From the NCBI RefSeq assembly GCF_938040765.1, contig NZ_CALIAA010000180.1:1-29262 (forward strand): a stretch of 29,262 nt of DNA, read 5' to 3'. Shown one piece after another: positions 6,470 through 14,772 of the stretch. The translations under genes were made by a program, and so were the position numbers. Below the pieces are notes generated by a model. It saw only the letters and a list, made by a program, of their open reading frames with translations. It did not search any database and was not told where the DNA came from. The DNA is from an uncultured Fretibacterium sp. (GTDB lineage Bacteria; Synergistota; Synergistia; Synergistales; Aminobacteriaceae). The first letter of the stretch is position 1; every line of letters starts with the position of its first letter.

Positions 6470-8731
6470 ATGAACGAAGCGAAGATGGAATCCCGCACGC
6501 TCCGCCTCGGGGCCGGAAGCGCCGGGGAGACGTCGAGGAGGCCCGAGCGCCTGCCGACCCGAGCCCCGGGGGAGATCGTGAGGGTCCCCACCGTATGCCG
6601 CATGTGCGGTCAGGATACCGGCTGCGGGGCGATAGCCCTGGTGCGGGACGGTCGTCTGCTCGGCCTGGAGGGGATGAAGGAGGCCCCCCACAACAGGGGC
6701 AGCCTCTGCGCCCGAGCCCATGCGGCCCCCGAATGGCTTTATTCCCCGCAGCGGCTGAAGTCCCCCCTGGTGCGGCAGGGAGGGCGCCGTGGGGCGCCGT
6801 GGGTCCCCATTTCCTGGGGGGAGGCGCTCGACCTTCTGGCGGAGCGTCTGCTGGACGAGAAGAAACGCTACGGGGCGGAATCTCTGGCCGTGCTATCGCC
6901 GGCCAGGCGCAGCTACTGCGGATACATGATGCGCCTCCTGATGGCCCATGGAAGCCCGAATTACGGCCACAGCGGCATCTGCTACGTTCAGCGGAGCATG
7001 CCCTTCACCTACACCCTGGGCGGCCATCGCCCTCCGGCCGCGGACTACGCCCAGGCCGACCTGATGCTGCTCTGGGGCCGGAGCCCCACCTGCGCCAGTG
7101 CTCCGATGGGGGGGCTGCGTGCCCTGACGGAGGCCAGGCGGCGGGGCATGCGCGTGGTGGTGATCAAACCCACCCAGGGCGGGGAGGGCCGTTTTTCCGA
7201 CGAGTGGCTGGCGCTGCGCCCCGGGACGGACGCGGCCCTGGCCCTGTCCATGCTGCACGTGGTGATCGGCGAGGAGCTTTACGACCGTGACTTCGTGAGG
7301 GATTGGTGCTTCGGGTTCGAGGAGCTCGCGGAGCATGTGCGGCAGTACACGCCCCAATGGGCGGAGGGCATAACGGGGGTCCCGGCCGGGCGGATCCGCG
7401 AGGTGGCGCGGCGTTACGCGTCGACGCCCCGGGCGGCCATCGACCTGGGCAACGGCATCGAGCACGCGCCCGGCTGCAGCGACGCCGCCCGGGCCATCGC
7501 CATGCTGATCGCCCTGACGGGGCACCTGGAGAGGCCGGGGGGCAACTTGTGGCCGCCTCGGTTCTCGATGCCCGCACTGAAGAACATCGAGCTGAAGGAG
7601 CGGATCACGGAGGAGCTGGCCTCCCGTCTGGTGGCGCCGGAGATGCCCCTCGGCCTCCAGCCGTGGGAGCTGGGGCTGGCCTCCTCCTACAAGGGGATCC
7701 TCGACAGCATCCTCACGGAGAAGCCCTATCCGATCCGAACCCTGATCGCCGCGGGGACTCAGCCTCTGGCGAGCGGCAGGGGGGCCAAGACAACCCGGGC
7801 CGCCCTGGAGAAGGTGGGGTTCTTCGTCGTGGTGGACGTGATGGAGACGGCGGAGATGGAGTACGCCGACCTGGTCGTTCCCGTGGCCACCTTCCTGGAG
7901 TGCGAGCATTCCCTGGTGTCGTGGGGCCCCTGGCTGATGGCTCCCGCCCGGGCGGTGGAGCCCTTGGGGGACTATGGGTCCGACACCGACTTCTGGGTCC
8001 AGCTGGGGTGCCGGCTGGGATACCCCGACCTCTTCTGGGACGGGGACGCCGAGCGGAGCTTCGACGAGCAGCTGGAGCCTACGGGACTGTCCATGGCCGA
8101 GCTGAGAAAACATCCCTTTGGGGTCTCGGGGGCCGTTCTGCCCCGGACCTACGAGAGGTATGGGGAATTTTTCGGCGCGATCGGCCCCAGGCTGGACCGA
8201 TCGCCCTATCTCCCCAGGGGGAAGGTCGCGCTTTACAACGAGGCGTTCGAGGCCGCGGGGCTCTCGCCCCTCCCGGAGTGGCGGGAGGTTCCCGAGGGGG
8301 TTACGGCGACGCCCTCCCTGGCGGAGCGGTTCCCCTTGATCCTGTCCGATCATCACGGGTCCGTGATGTACAACTCGAGCTGGCTGCGGAACGTCCCCTC
8401 CCTGCGGAGGATGGCGCCGGAGCCGGAGCTCGAGATTCACCCCGAGGCGGCGCGGAGCTGCGGCGTTGCCGACGGCGACAGGGTGGAGGTGCGTTCCCCT
8501 CATGGGACGATGGTGGTCCGGGCCAGGGTCACCGAGGACATTCGCAGGGATACGGTCATGATCCTGCACGGTTTCTGGCAGGGGTGCGAGGAGCTTGGGC
8601 TTCCGGGCTACAGCCTGTTCGACGGCGGGGCCAACCCCAACAACCTCTATCCCCTGGGGGAGCACGCGCGGGACCCGGCGGTGACGGCCAACAGCTCTCA
8701 GACCCTGGTAACCGTGAGGCGGATCGAATAA
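6470..8731 (+). CDS. solitary molybdopterin (bis-MGD) oxidoreductase, DMSO-reductase superfamily
   Basis: A 753-residue catalytic subunit. An Fe4S4 site lies near residues 43-85: CRMCGQDTGC then NRGSLCAR. The spacing is C-x2-C-x5-C-x26-C rather than the usual x3 in the third gap. A GSPNYGHSGIC segment near residue 170 supplies a Cys where Mo/W is ligated in the thiosulfate/polysulfide reductase and acetylene hydratase branches. The C-terminal third (IHPEAARSCGVADGDRVEVRSPHG) is the MopB cofactor-binding domain. There is no Tat signal, so it is cytoplasmic, and no Fe-S or membrane subunit lies nearby. That allows a redox-neutral enzyme such as a hydratase or transhydroxylase, or use of soluble carriers. 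Substrate unknown. Confidence 0.82.
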   Translation: MNEAKMESRTLRLGAGSAGETSRRPERLPTRAPGEIVRVPTVCRMCGQDTGCGAIALVRDGRLLGLEGMKEAPHNRGSLCARAHAAPEWLYSPQRLKSPLVRQGGRRGAPWVPISWGEALDLLAERLLDEKKRYGAESLAVLSPARRSYCGYMMRLLMAHGSPNYGHSGICYVQRSMPFTYTLGGHRPPAADYAQADLMLLWGRSPTCASAPMGGLRALTEARRRGMRVVVIKPTQGGEGRFSDEWLALRPGTDAALALSMLHVVIGEELYDRDFVRDWCFGFEELAEHVRQYTPQWAEGITGVPAGRIREVARRYASTPRAAIDLGNGIEHAPGCSDAARAIAMLIALTGHLERPGGNLWPPRFSMPALKNIELKERITEELASRLVAPEMPLGLQPWELGLASSYKGILDSILTEKPYPIRTLIAAGTQPLASGRGAKTTRAALEKVGFFVVVDVMETAEMEYADLVVPVATFLECEHSLVSWGPWLMAPARAVEPLGDYGSDTDFWVQLGCRLGYPDLFWDGDAERSFDEQLEPTGLSMAELRKHPFGVSGAVLPRTYERYGEFFGAIGPRLDRSPYLPRGKVALYNEAFEAAGLSPLPEWREVPEGVTATPSLAERFPLILSDHHGSVMYNSSWLRNVPSLRRMAPEPELEIHPEAARSCGVADGDRVEVRSPHGTMVVRARVTEDIRRDTVMILHGFWQGCEELGLPGYSLFDGGANPNNLYPLGEHARDPAVTANSSQTLVTVRRIE

Positions 8732-8806
8732 AAGAAGAGCCTGCCGGGAGCGGGAAGCGTCTTTCGATATCGGATTTTGTCTTGAAGCCTTGTCTGGAAA
8801 GGACGA

Positions 8807-10219
8807 ATGCAGAAAATGGTGGAATCGGAACGGCAGCATCAGCGGAGGCCCTCCCTGTCCCAGGCGGTCTGGGCCCTCGCCTTCGTGATTGCGGTGATCG
8901 TGGTCGGTATCCGGCAGAAGGTGGGCATGACGGCCCCGCTGGCCATGGGGGCCATGGCGGCGGCCTGCGTCTCGCTGCTGCTCGGCAGCTCGTGGAGGAG
9001 CGTCCAGCAGGGGATCGTCCAGGGGATATCGCAGAGTCTGGCGGCTGTCTGCATCATCATCCTGGTCGGAATGCTGATCGGCCTGTGGATCGTGGGCGGG
9101 ACCGTGCCGACGATCATCTATTACGGGCTGCACCTGATCTATCCCGAGATGTTCCTCCCCGTGACCTTCGTGATCTGCTGCATCACGTCCCTCGCCACGG
9201 GGACCTCCTTCGGGACGATCGGCACGGTCGGCCTGGCCCTGATGAGCATCGGGCTCGGCCTCGGCGTCCCATCGGCCATGACGGCGGGGGCCATCGCCTC
9301 GGGCGCCTTCTTCGGCGACAAGATGTCCCCCCTGTCGGACACGACGAACGTCGCTCCGGCCATAGCCGGAACCGACCTCTTCAAGCACATCGGGTCCATG
9401 CTCTGGACGACGCTCCCCGCGGCCGTGATCTCCTTCGGGCTTTATTGGTTCATCGGAAGGGACTATGGGGCGGGCCAGGTGAATTGGGAGACGGTGAACG
9501 AGATCCGGTCGACCCTGGCGGGCACCTTCTCGCTTGGCGCCGTCACGCTGATCCCCGCCGTCCTCGTGATCCTGCTGTCGGTGTTCAGGCTCCCCGCTCT
9601 GGCGACCCTGACGCTCGGGATCTGCTGCAGCGGCCTCTGCGCCGCGTTCTCTCAGGGGCTGGGGTTCAAGGCCCTCCTGGCGGCCTCCATGCACGGATAC
9701 AGCAGCGCCACGGGGGTCGCCATGGTGGATAAGATCCTCTCCCGCGGCGGGATCGACATGATGTCGGGGACGCTCATCATGCTCATCGGGGCCATGGCCA
9801 TGGGAGGGCTCCTGGAACAGAGCCGCGTGCTCTCGGTCATCATCGAAGCCCTGATGCGCCACGTGAGGGGAGCCCTGGGGCTGATCCTCTCGACGATCGC
9901 CGCCTGCTACGCGACTCTGGGCGTGACGGGCAACATGATGCTGGCGATCATCCTCCCGGGAAAGACCTTCAAGCCCGTTTTCGACCGGATGGGCATCGCC
10001 CCCGAGGTCCTCTCGAGGACCCTGGAGGACGCGGGCACCCTGGGAAGCGTGCTCGTTCCGTGGGGGATCCCGGCCCTGTTCCTGATGGGGGCGCTCTCCG
10101 TCGATGCCTCCTTCATCCCCTACGTCTTCCTGAGCCTGATCTCGCCGCTCTTCGCCATCCTCTACGCCGCCACGGGGTTCGCGTTCCGGCGCGAGGCGCG
10201 AGATCCCTCCGCGGACTGA
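8807..10219 (+). CDS. nhaC: NhaC-family sodium/proton or sodium-coupled antiporter
   Basis: A 470-residue membrane protein with about eleven hydrophobic segments. NhaC family signatures are SLATGTSFGTIGTVG near residue 130, GAFFGDKMSPLSDTTNVAPAIAGTDLF near residue 165, and a late VTGNMMLAIILPGKTFKPVF. ATG 8807 has GGAAAGG upstream. Members exchange Na+ with H+, malate/lactate or other organic ions. Located between a substrate importer and a cytoplasmic redox enzyme, it may export a product or adjust Na+. That role is inference. A small hairpin GAGGCT/AGCCTC (10236-10251) follows the gene. Confidence 0.88.
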   Translation: MQKMVESERQHQRRPSLSQAVWALAFVIAVIVVGIRQKVGMTAPLAMGAMAAACVSLLLGSSWRSVQQGIVQGISQSLAAVCIIILVGMLIGLWIVGGTVPTIIYYGLHLIYPEMFLPVTFVICCITSLATGTSFGTIGTVGLALMSIGLGLGVPSAMTAGAIASGAFFGDKMSPLSDTTNVAPAIAGTDLFKHIGSMLWTTLPAAVISFGLYWFIGRDYGAGQVNWETVNEIRSTLAGTFSLGAVTLIPAVLVILLSVFRLPALATLTLGICCSGLCAAFSQGLGFKALLAASMHGYSSATGVAMVDKILSRGGIDMMSGTLIMLIGAMAMGGLLEQSRVLSVIIEALMRHVRGALGLILSTIAACYATLGVTGNMMLAIILPGKTFKPVFDRMGIAPEVLSRTLEDAGTLGSVLVPWGIPALFLMGALSVDASFIPYVFLSLISPLFAILYAATGFAFRREARDPSAD

Positions 10220-10288
10220 CGGGATGGCGCGAACCGAGGCTCCGAAGCCTCCGCTTTCGTTCGACGTGCCGTAGGGGAGGGGCCGCCG

Positions 10289-10960
10289 ATGAGATTCGAC
10301 CTCCAGGTTTTTCTCGATATCCTCAGGGCCATGCCGTGGGGGGTCTGGCAGACGCTCTGCATATCGTTCCTGTCGTTTCTGGGGGCGCTGGCGCTGGCCT
10401 TTGCCGTCGCCATGATCGACTACTACGATATGCCGCTCCTGAAGGGCCTGTCGCGCGTCTACCTGTCGATCTTCCGGGGAACGCCCCTGATCGCGCAGAT
10501 GTTCTTTCTGTACTTCGGGATGCCGGTGCTCTTCCCGGCATTCCGGAGCCTGAGCTCGTATTGGGCCGGGGTCGTCAGCCTTGCCATGAACATGGGAGCC
10601 TACATGTCGGAGACCCTGCGCGGGGCCCTGAACGCCGTCCCCGAGGGGCAGAGGGAGGCCGCCCTGACCATCGGCATGACGGAGGGACAGCTGATGCGGC
10701 GCATCGTCCTTCCGCAGGCGCTGCGGATCGCGATCCCCCCGCTCTCGAACAACCTGATCGACACGATCAAGGGATCGTCGGTCGTCTTCACCGTCGGGGT
10801 CGTGGACCTGATGGCCGTCGCGAAGATGAAGAGCGCCGTCGGCCTGCGCTATTTCGAGGGATATGCGGCCGCCATGCTGATGTACTGGCTCATCATCACG
10901 TTCGCGACCCGCGTGCAGCGCCGCCTGGAACTTCGGCTGAGCCGCGCATACCGGCGTTAG
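10289..10960 (+). CDS. amino-acid-type ABC transporter permease (HisM/GlnP family)
   Basis: A 223-residue inner-membrane permease with five or so hydrophobic segments. The His/Glu/Gln family loop is clear: YMSETLRGALNAVPEGQREAALTIGM near residues 110-135, followed by the RIVLPQALRIAIPPLSNNLIDTIKGSS segment typical of this family. The upstream SD is GGGGAGGGG. It is followed ten bases later by its ATPase. The matching binding protein is most likely the one at 5639. Confidence 0.88.
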   Translation: MRFDLQVFLDILRAMPWGVWQTLCISFLSFLGALALAFAVAMIDYYDMPLLKGLSRVYLSIFRGTPLIAQMFFLYFGMPVLFPAFRSLSSYWAGVVSLAMNMGAYMSETLRGALNAVPEGQREAALTIGMTEGQLMRRIVLPQALRIAIPPLSNNLIDTIKGSSVVFTVGVVDLMAVAKMKSAVGLRYFEGYAAAMLMYWLIITFATRVQRRLELRLSRAYRR

Positions 10961-10970
10961 GAGGGGCTGC

Positions 10971-11711
10971 ATGCTTCGGATATCCCGGCTGAGGAAATCG
11001 TTTGGAGAACAAAGGGTGCTGGATGGAATAGACCTCGAGGTCCGGGACGGGGAGGTGCTCTCCCTCCTGGGGCCGAGCGGGACGGGGAAGTCGACCCTGC
11101 TGCGCTGCCTCATCGGGCTGGAGCGGGCCGACGAGGGGACGCTCCGCATCGACGAGGCTCCCCCCTTCGACCTCCGGCGTCTGGGAAGGGCGTCCCTGCA
11201 CCGCCTGAGGCGATCCTTCTCGATGGTCTTTCAGAACCACAACCTTTTCGTCAACAAGACCGCCTTGGAGAACATCCTGGAGCCGATGGTCACGGTGCAG
11301 CGGATGCCCCGCGGGGATGCCGGGAAGGAGGCCATGCGGATCCTCGCGCTCGTGGGGATGGAGGACAAGGCCGACGCCTATCCGATCCAGCTGAGCGGCG
11401 GGGAGGCCCAGAGGATCGGGATAGGACGCGCTCTGGCGGTCCATGCCCCCATCATGCTTTTCGACGAGCCGACCTCGTCGCTGGACCCGGAACGCGTTCG
11501 GGAGGTCCTGGACGTTATCCGGCTGCTCGCCGACAAGAGGCGCACGATGCTCATCGTCACCCACGAGCTGGAGTTCGCGCGGAAGGTCTCGACGCGCATC
11601 GCCTTCATGAACGAGGGGCGTATCGCGGCGATCGGGGCCCCGGAGGAGATATGGTCCGACCCCAATCCCCGGCTGCGGCGTTTTCTGGAGAGCATGTCGA
11701 AGAAAGGGTAG
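10971..11711 (+). CDS. amino-acid-type ABC transporter ATP-binding protein (GlnQ/HisP family)
   Basis: A 246-residue ATPase. Walker A GPSGTGKST is near residue 34, Q-loop FQNHNLFVNKT near 87, signature LSGGEAQRIGIGRAL near 142, Walker B IMLFDEPTSSLDPE near 162, and switch His THELEFAR near 197. ATG 10971 has AGGAGGGG directly upstream. Slightly unusual is the short APPFDLRRLGRAS insert in place of the usual D-loop-proximal linker. It partners the permease at 10289. Confidence 0.9.
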   Translation: MLRISRLRKSFGEQRVLDGIDLEVRDGEVLSLLGPSGTGKSTLLRCLIGLERADEGTLRIDEAPPFDLRRLGRASLHRLRRSFSMVFQNHNLFVNKTALENILEPMVTVQRMPRGDAGKEAMRILALVGMEDKADAYPIQLSGGEAQRIGIGRALAVHAPIMLFDEPTSSLDPERVREVLDVIRLLADKRRTMLIVTHELEFARKVSTRIAFMNEGRIAAIGAPEEIWSDPNPRLRRFLESMSKKG

Positions 11712-11730
11712 GGCCCGATTCATTCGGAGG

Positions 11731-11760
11731 CCGGTCCCAAGTCCGTGGACGGGGGACCGG
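11731..11760. terminator. perfect stem-loop after the amino-acid importer
   Basis: CCGGTCCC (11731-11738) pairs with GGGACCGG (11753-11760), and inside it GTCC/GGAC also pair. No T run follows, so this may be a weak terminator or mRNA 3'-end stabiliser rather than a classic intrinsic terminator. Confidence 0.4.
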
Positions 11761-11848
11761 GACAGCGGGGAGGGAAAGCCGGGCGGCGTCCTGCGGTCGT
11801 CTCGAGACGAAGGCCCGGACCGTCCCCGGACGATAAGGAGAGATCAGC

Positions 11849-12892
11849 ATGAAAAAAATTGCCGTACTGCTCTTGATGGTGTCGATGCTTTCGAGCGCGA
11901 GCGCGGGTTTTGCGCAGCAGGCGCCCGCCGGATTCCCGATAACGGTAAAGGATCAGATCGGCAGGACCGTGACCCTGAAGGCCCCCGCGGAGCGCATCGT
12001 CTCCGGCTACTATATCTCGTCCTCCACCTGCCTGGCCCTCGGCCTGAAGGGGAAGCTGGTCGCCGTCGAGGAAAAGATAGATGCGCGCCCCATCTACAGA
12101 CTTGCGGCGCCCGAGCTGATCGGAACCGTCGGAAACGTGGGGTCCGCCAAGGCCTTCGACCTGGAGGCCTGCATCGCGGCGAAGCCCGACCTGGTCATCC
12201 TTCCCAAGAGGGCCAGGGACTACGCGGCCACCCTCGCGGAGATGGATATCCCCGTGATCGTCGTAAACCCCGAGGACCACGAACGCCTCGTCGAGATGAT
12301 CGCCCTCATCGGGGCCCTGACCGGCGCCGGCGAGTCGGCGAAGAAACTCGTTGCCCGATACGACGAGGTCATCGCGAAGGTCGGAAGGCTGACGGCGGAT
12401 ATCCCGGAAGGGAAGAGGCCCGTGGTCTATCTCTGCGGCCCAGGCTCCTACATGACCACCGCGCCGCGTGACATGTACCAGGCCTCGCTCATCGCCTCCG
12501 CAGGGGGCAAAAACGCGGGCAGCGTCCTGGACGGGGACTCCTGGGCCAAGGTGTCCTACGAGCAGATTCTCTCCATGAACCCCGACGTCATCGTCATCCC
12601 CACCAACAACATGGCGAACGGACAGCCGGGCTTCACGGCCCGGGATGTCGCCGCGGACAGGAACCTCGCGGAGGTCGGGGCCGTCAGGGACGGCAGGGTG
12701 TACAACATGCCGTCGGGCTTCGAGGCGTGGGATTCCCCCGTCCCCTCGGGCGTCCTGGGGATGCTCTGGATGCTGTCGACGCTGCACCCCGAGGTCTATT
12801 CCCCGGAGGAGTTTGCGGCGGATGCGGCGGATTTCTACAAAACCTTCTACGGCTTCGACATGGACGCCTCCGTCCTCTCGCCCAAAAGGTAG
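11849..12892 (+). CDS. BtuF/FepB-type (cluster A) substrate-binding protein, possibly for molybdate/tungstate or a metal chelate
   Basis: A 347-residue exported binding protein with a clear signal peptide (MKKIAVLLLMVSMLSSASA). The Fe-siderophore/B12 binding-protein fold shows as VKDQIGRTVTLKAPAERIV, then FDLEACIAAKPDLVILP, the long-helix region DIPVIVVNPEDHERLVEMIALIG, and SYEQILSMNPDVIVIP near the C-terminus. ATG 11849 has AAGGAGAGATC upstream. It is followed by its permease and ATPase and then by an AOR-family enzyme whose start overlaps the ATPase stop. The homologous MolA of Haemophilus binds molybdate and tungstate, and that is my preferred ligand class. Siderophore or cobalamin remain possible. 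Confidence 0.8.
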   Translation: MKKIAVLLLMVSMLSSASAGFAQQAPAGFPITVKDQIGRTVTLKAPAERIVSGYYISSSTCLALGLKGKLVAVEEKIDARPIYRLAAPELIGTVGNVGSAKAFDLEACIAAKPDLVILPKRARDYAATLAEMDIPVIVVNPEDHERLVEMIALIGALTGAGESAKKLVARYDEVIAKVGRLTADIPEGKRPVVYLCGPGSYMTTAPRDMYQASLIASAGGKNAGSVLDGDSWAKVSYEQILSMNPDVIVIPTNNMANGQPGFTARDVAADRNLAEVGAVRDGRVYNMPSGFEAWDSPVPSGVLGMLWMLSTLHPEVYSPEEFAADAADFYKTFYGFDMDASVLSPKR

Positions 12893-12953
12893 GACGGTTC
12901 CGCACCGTCCCTGGGAGCCTCGGCGGAACCCCGAGCACGCGGCGCAAAACGCC

Positions 12954-13973
12954 ATGAACGTTTCCGGAACCCCTGGACGGCCGGTCGTTCCCGTATTTGC
13001 CCTGGTGGTGCTGGCAATCCTGGCCGCCTTGGCGGTCTCGATCTGCGTGGGAAGGTACCGGATTCGCCCCGAGGAAATCCTTGCGCTCCTTCAGGGCGGC
13101 GACGCCGTGGACCCGATGATGCGCAAGGTGTTCTTCACGCTGCGTCTGCCGCGTGCCCTGATGGCCTTACTGGCGGGGATCGGCCTTGGCTTTGCCGGTA
13201 GCGTCTATCAGACGATCTTCAAGAATCCACTGGCCTCGCCGGACATCATCGGAGTGGCGGGGGGCGCCAATCTCGGCGCCGCAACCGCCATCGTGGCGGT
13301 ATCCGCGTCGAGCGTTCCGGCCATTGCCGTGGGCGCTTTCTGGGGTGGGATGGCTGCAGTGGGGTGCGTTATGCTGCTGGTCAGGGCCACGCAGTCCCAT
13401 TCCACCTCCACCTACATCCTGTCGGGCATCGTGATTAACGCTCTGTCGAGGGCTACGATCATGGCGCTCAAGTACTTTGCGGACCCGGAAAACGAACTTG
13501 CGGCCATGGAATACTGGGAAATGGGCACCTTCGGCAATATCACGCTCTCCAAACTACTGTCCGTACTGCCGATGTTCTTGACGGGGCTTGTCGGCCTGCT
13601 CCTGCTGAGACGCCAGATCGATCTGATGGGCCTGGGCGAGGACGAGTGCCGCGCGCTGGGGGTACGGCTGAAGTGTGTGAGGACAGCCGTGCTCGCCCTC
13701 TCGACTCTGCTCGTCGCGTCGATCGTCAGCGTCACGGGCCTGATTGCCTTCGTCGGCCTGATCGCCCCTCATACCGCAAGGCTTATGCTCAGGCGGAACA
13801 ATGCGGCAACGCTCTGTCTGAGTGGATTGACGGGAGGCTTCGTGGTTCTGGCTGCGGACGTTCTGGCACGGGTCCTCTACAGCGCCGAACTGCCCATATC
13901 GATCCTCACCACGGCGACAGGCGTGCCGTTGCTGCTCTACTTCATGTGCGGCAGAAGGGGAAGGCTTCCGTGA
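12954..13973 (+). CDS. FecCD/BtuC-type ABC permease
   Basis: A 339-residue membrane protein of the FecCD family with about ten hydrophobic segments. Family motifs are LRLPRALMALLAGIGLGFAGSVYQTIFKNPLASPDIIGV near residues 60-100, TYILSGIVINAL, WEMGTFGNITLSKL, and GLIAFVGLIAPHTARL near residue 265 (the ATPase-coupling loop). The start ATG 12954 gives the normal family length. The long open frame upstream overlaps the binding-protein gene and is not used. Its stop overlaps the GTG of the ATPase. Confidence 0.88.
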   Translation: MNVSGTPGRPVVPVFALVVLAILAALAVSICVGRYRIRPEEILALLQGGDAVDPMMRKVFFTLRLPRALMALLAGIGLGFAGSVYQTIFKNPLASPDIIGVAGGANLGAATAIVAVSASSVPAIAVGAFWGGMAAVGCVMLLVRATQSHSTSTYILSGIVINALSRATIMALKYFADPENELAAMEYWEMGTFGNITLSKLLSVLPMFLTGLVGLLLLRRQIDLMGLGEDECRALGVRLKCVRTAVLALSTLLVASIVSVTGLIAFVGLIAPHTARLMLRRNNAATLCLSGLTGGFVVLAADVLARVLYSAELPISILTTATGVPLLLYFMCGRRGRLP

Positions 13974-14767
13974 GGGATATCTTCTCGCTCCGCGACATGC
14001 GCGTCGCTTACGACCGTGAGGAGATCGTCCATGGGGTAAGCCTCGGCATTCGGGAGGGGGAGTTTTGCGCGCTCCTGGGTCTCAACGGGAGCGGCAAGAC
14101 GACGATATTGCAGGCGGCCTGCGGCCTGTTGCCGATGACCGGGAGCTGTGTCGTCGCCGGGCAGGACTGTTTTGGCATGAACGAAAAGCAGCGCGCGCGG
14201 CTCATAGCCTTCATTCCGCAGGTCTGCGGCCGGATGAGCGGCAAGACCGTGCTCGAAGTGGTGCTGATGGGCTTCAACGCCTGGCTTGGCCTGTTCGAGT
14301 CTCCGTCGGCAGCGCACAGGAAGGCCGCCTTGGGCACGCTGGAGCGGCTGGGCTGCGCTCCACTGGCGCAGAAGGATTTCGGGGCGCTGAGCCAGGGGCA
14401 GAGGCAGATCGTCATCCTGGCCCGGTGCCTCGTCCAGAACACTCCCGTTATGCTCATGGACGAGCCCGACAGTGCCTTGGATTTCCTGAACCGCCAGAAG
14501 GTTTTGGGGAAGCTCCGCGAGATCATCCACGTCGAGCGTAAGGCGGGACTCATCAGCCTGCACGACCCCAACTTCGCTATGCGCTACTGTGACCGGCTAC
14601 TGTTGCTCGAGGCCGGGAGGCTGGTCGGCGAGATCAGGATGAAGGGTGCTTCGAAGGACGCGATCAAGGGGAAGCTGTCCCGAGTATACGGGGATATCGA
14701 GCTGTACGCCTGCGGGGGCGGTTTTTTCATGGGGCAGCCCCGGACTCAACGCGTGCGGAAAGGGTGA
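13970..14767 (+). CDS. FecE/BtuD-type ABC ATPase
   Basis: A 265-residue ATPase starting at GTG 13970, whose GTGA overlaps the permease stop. AAGGGGAAGG upstream is the SD. Walker A GLNGSGKTT is near residue 37, signature ALSQGQRQIVILARCL near 138, Walker B VMLMDEPDSALDF near 158, and switch His SLHDPN near 195. The signature reads LSQGQ rather than LSGGQ, which is seen in this subfamily. The C-terminus is extended and rich in Gly and basic residues. Its stop codon overlaps a GTG in the frame of the downstream AOR-like gene, so the two are translationally linked. Confidence 0.87.
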   Translation: MRDIFSLRDMRVAYDREEIVHGVSLGIREGEFCALLGLNGSGKTTILQAACGLLPMTGSCVVAGQDCFGMNEKQRARLIAFIPQVCGRMSGKTVLEVVLMGFNAWLGLFESPSAAHRKAALGTLERLGCAPLAQKDFGALSQGQRQIVILARCLVQNTPVMLMDEPDSALDFLNRQKVLGKLREIIHVERKAGLISLHDPNFAMRYCDRLLLLEAGRLVGEIRMKGASKDAIKGKLSRVYGDIELYACGGGFFMGQPRTQRVRKG

Positions 14768-14772
14768 AGGCC

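Noticed and set aside
6893..11149. Very long minus-strand open frame (over 1400 codons)
   Set aside because: It is antisense to four well-supported genes, has low-complexity Arg/Gly/Pro/His composition and contains no recognisable domain. It is a GC-bias shadow. Other long antisense frames (for example 1868-3556, 19351-21579 and 24701-26077) were dismissed likewise.
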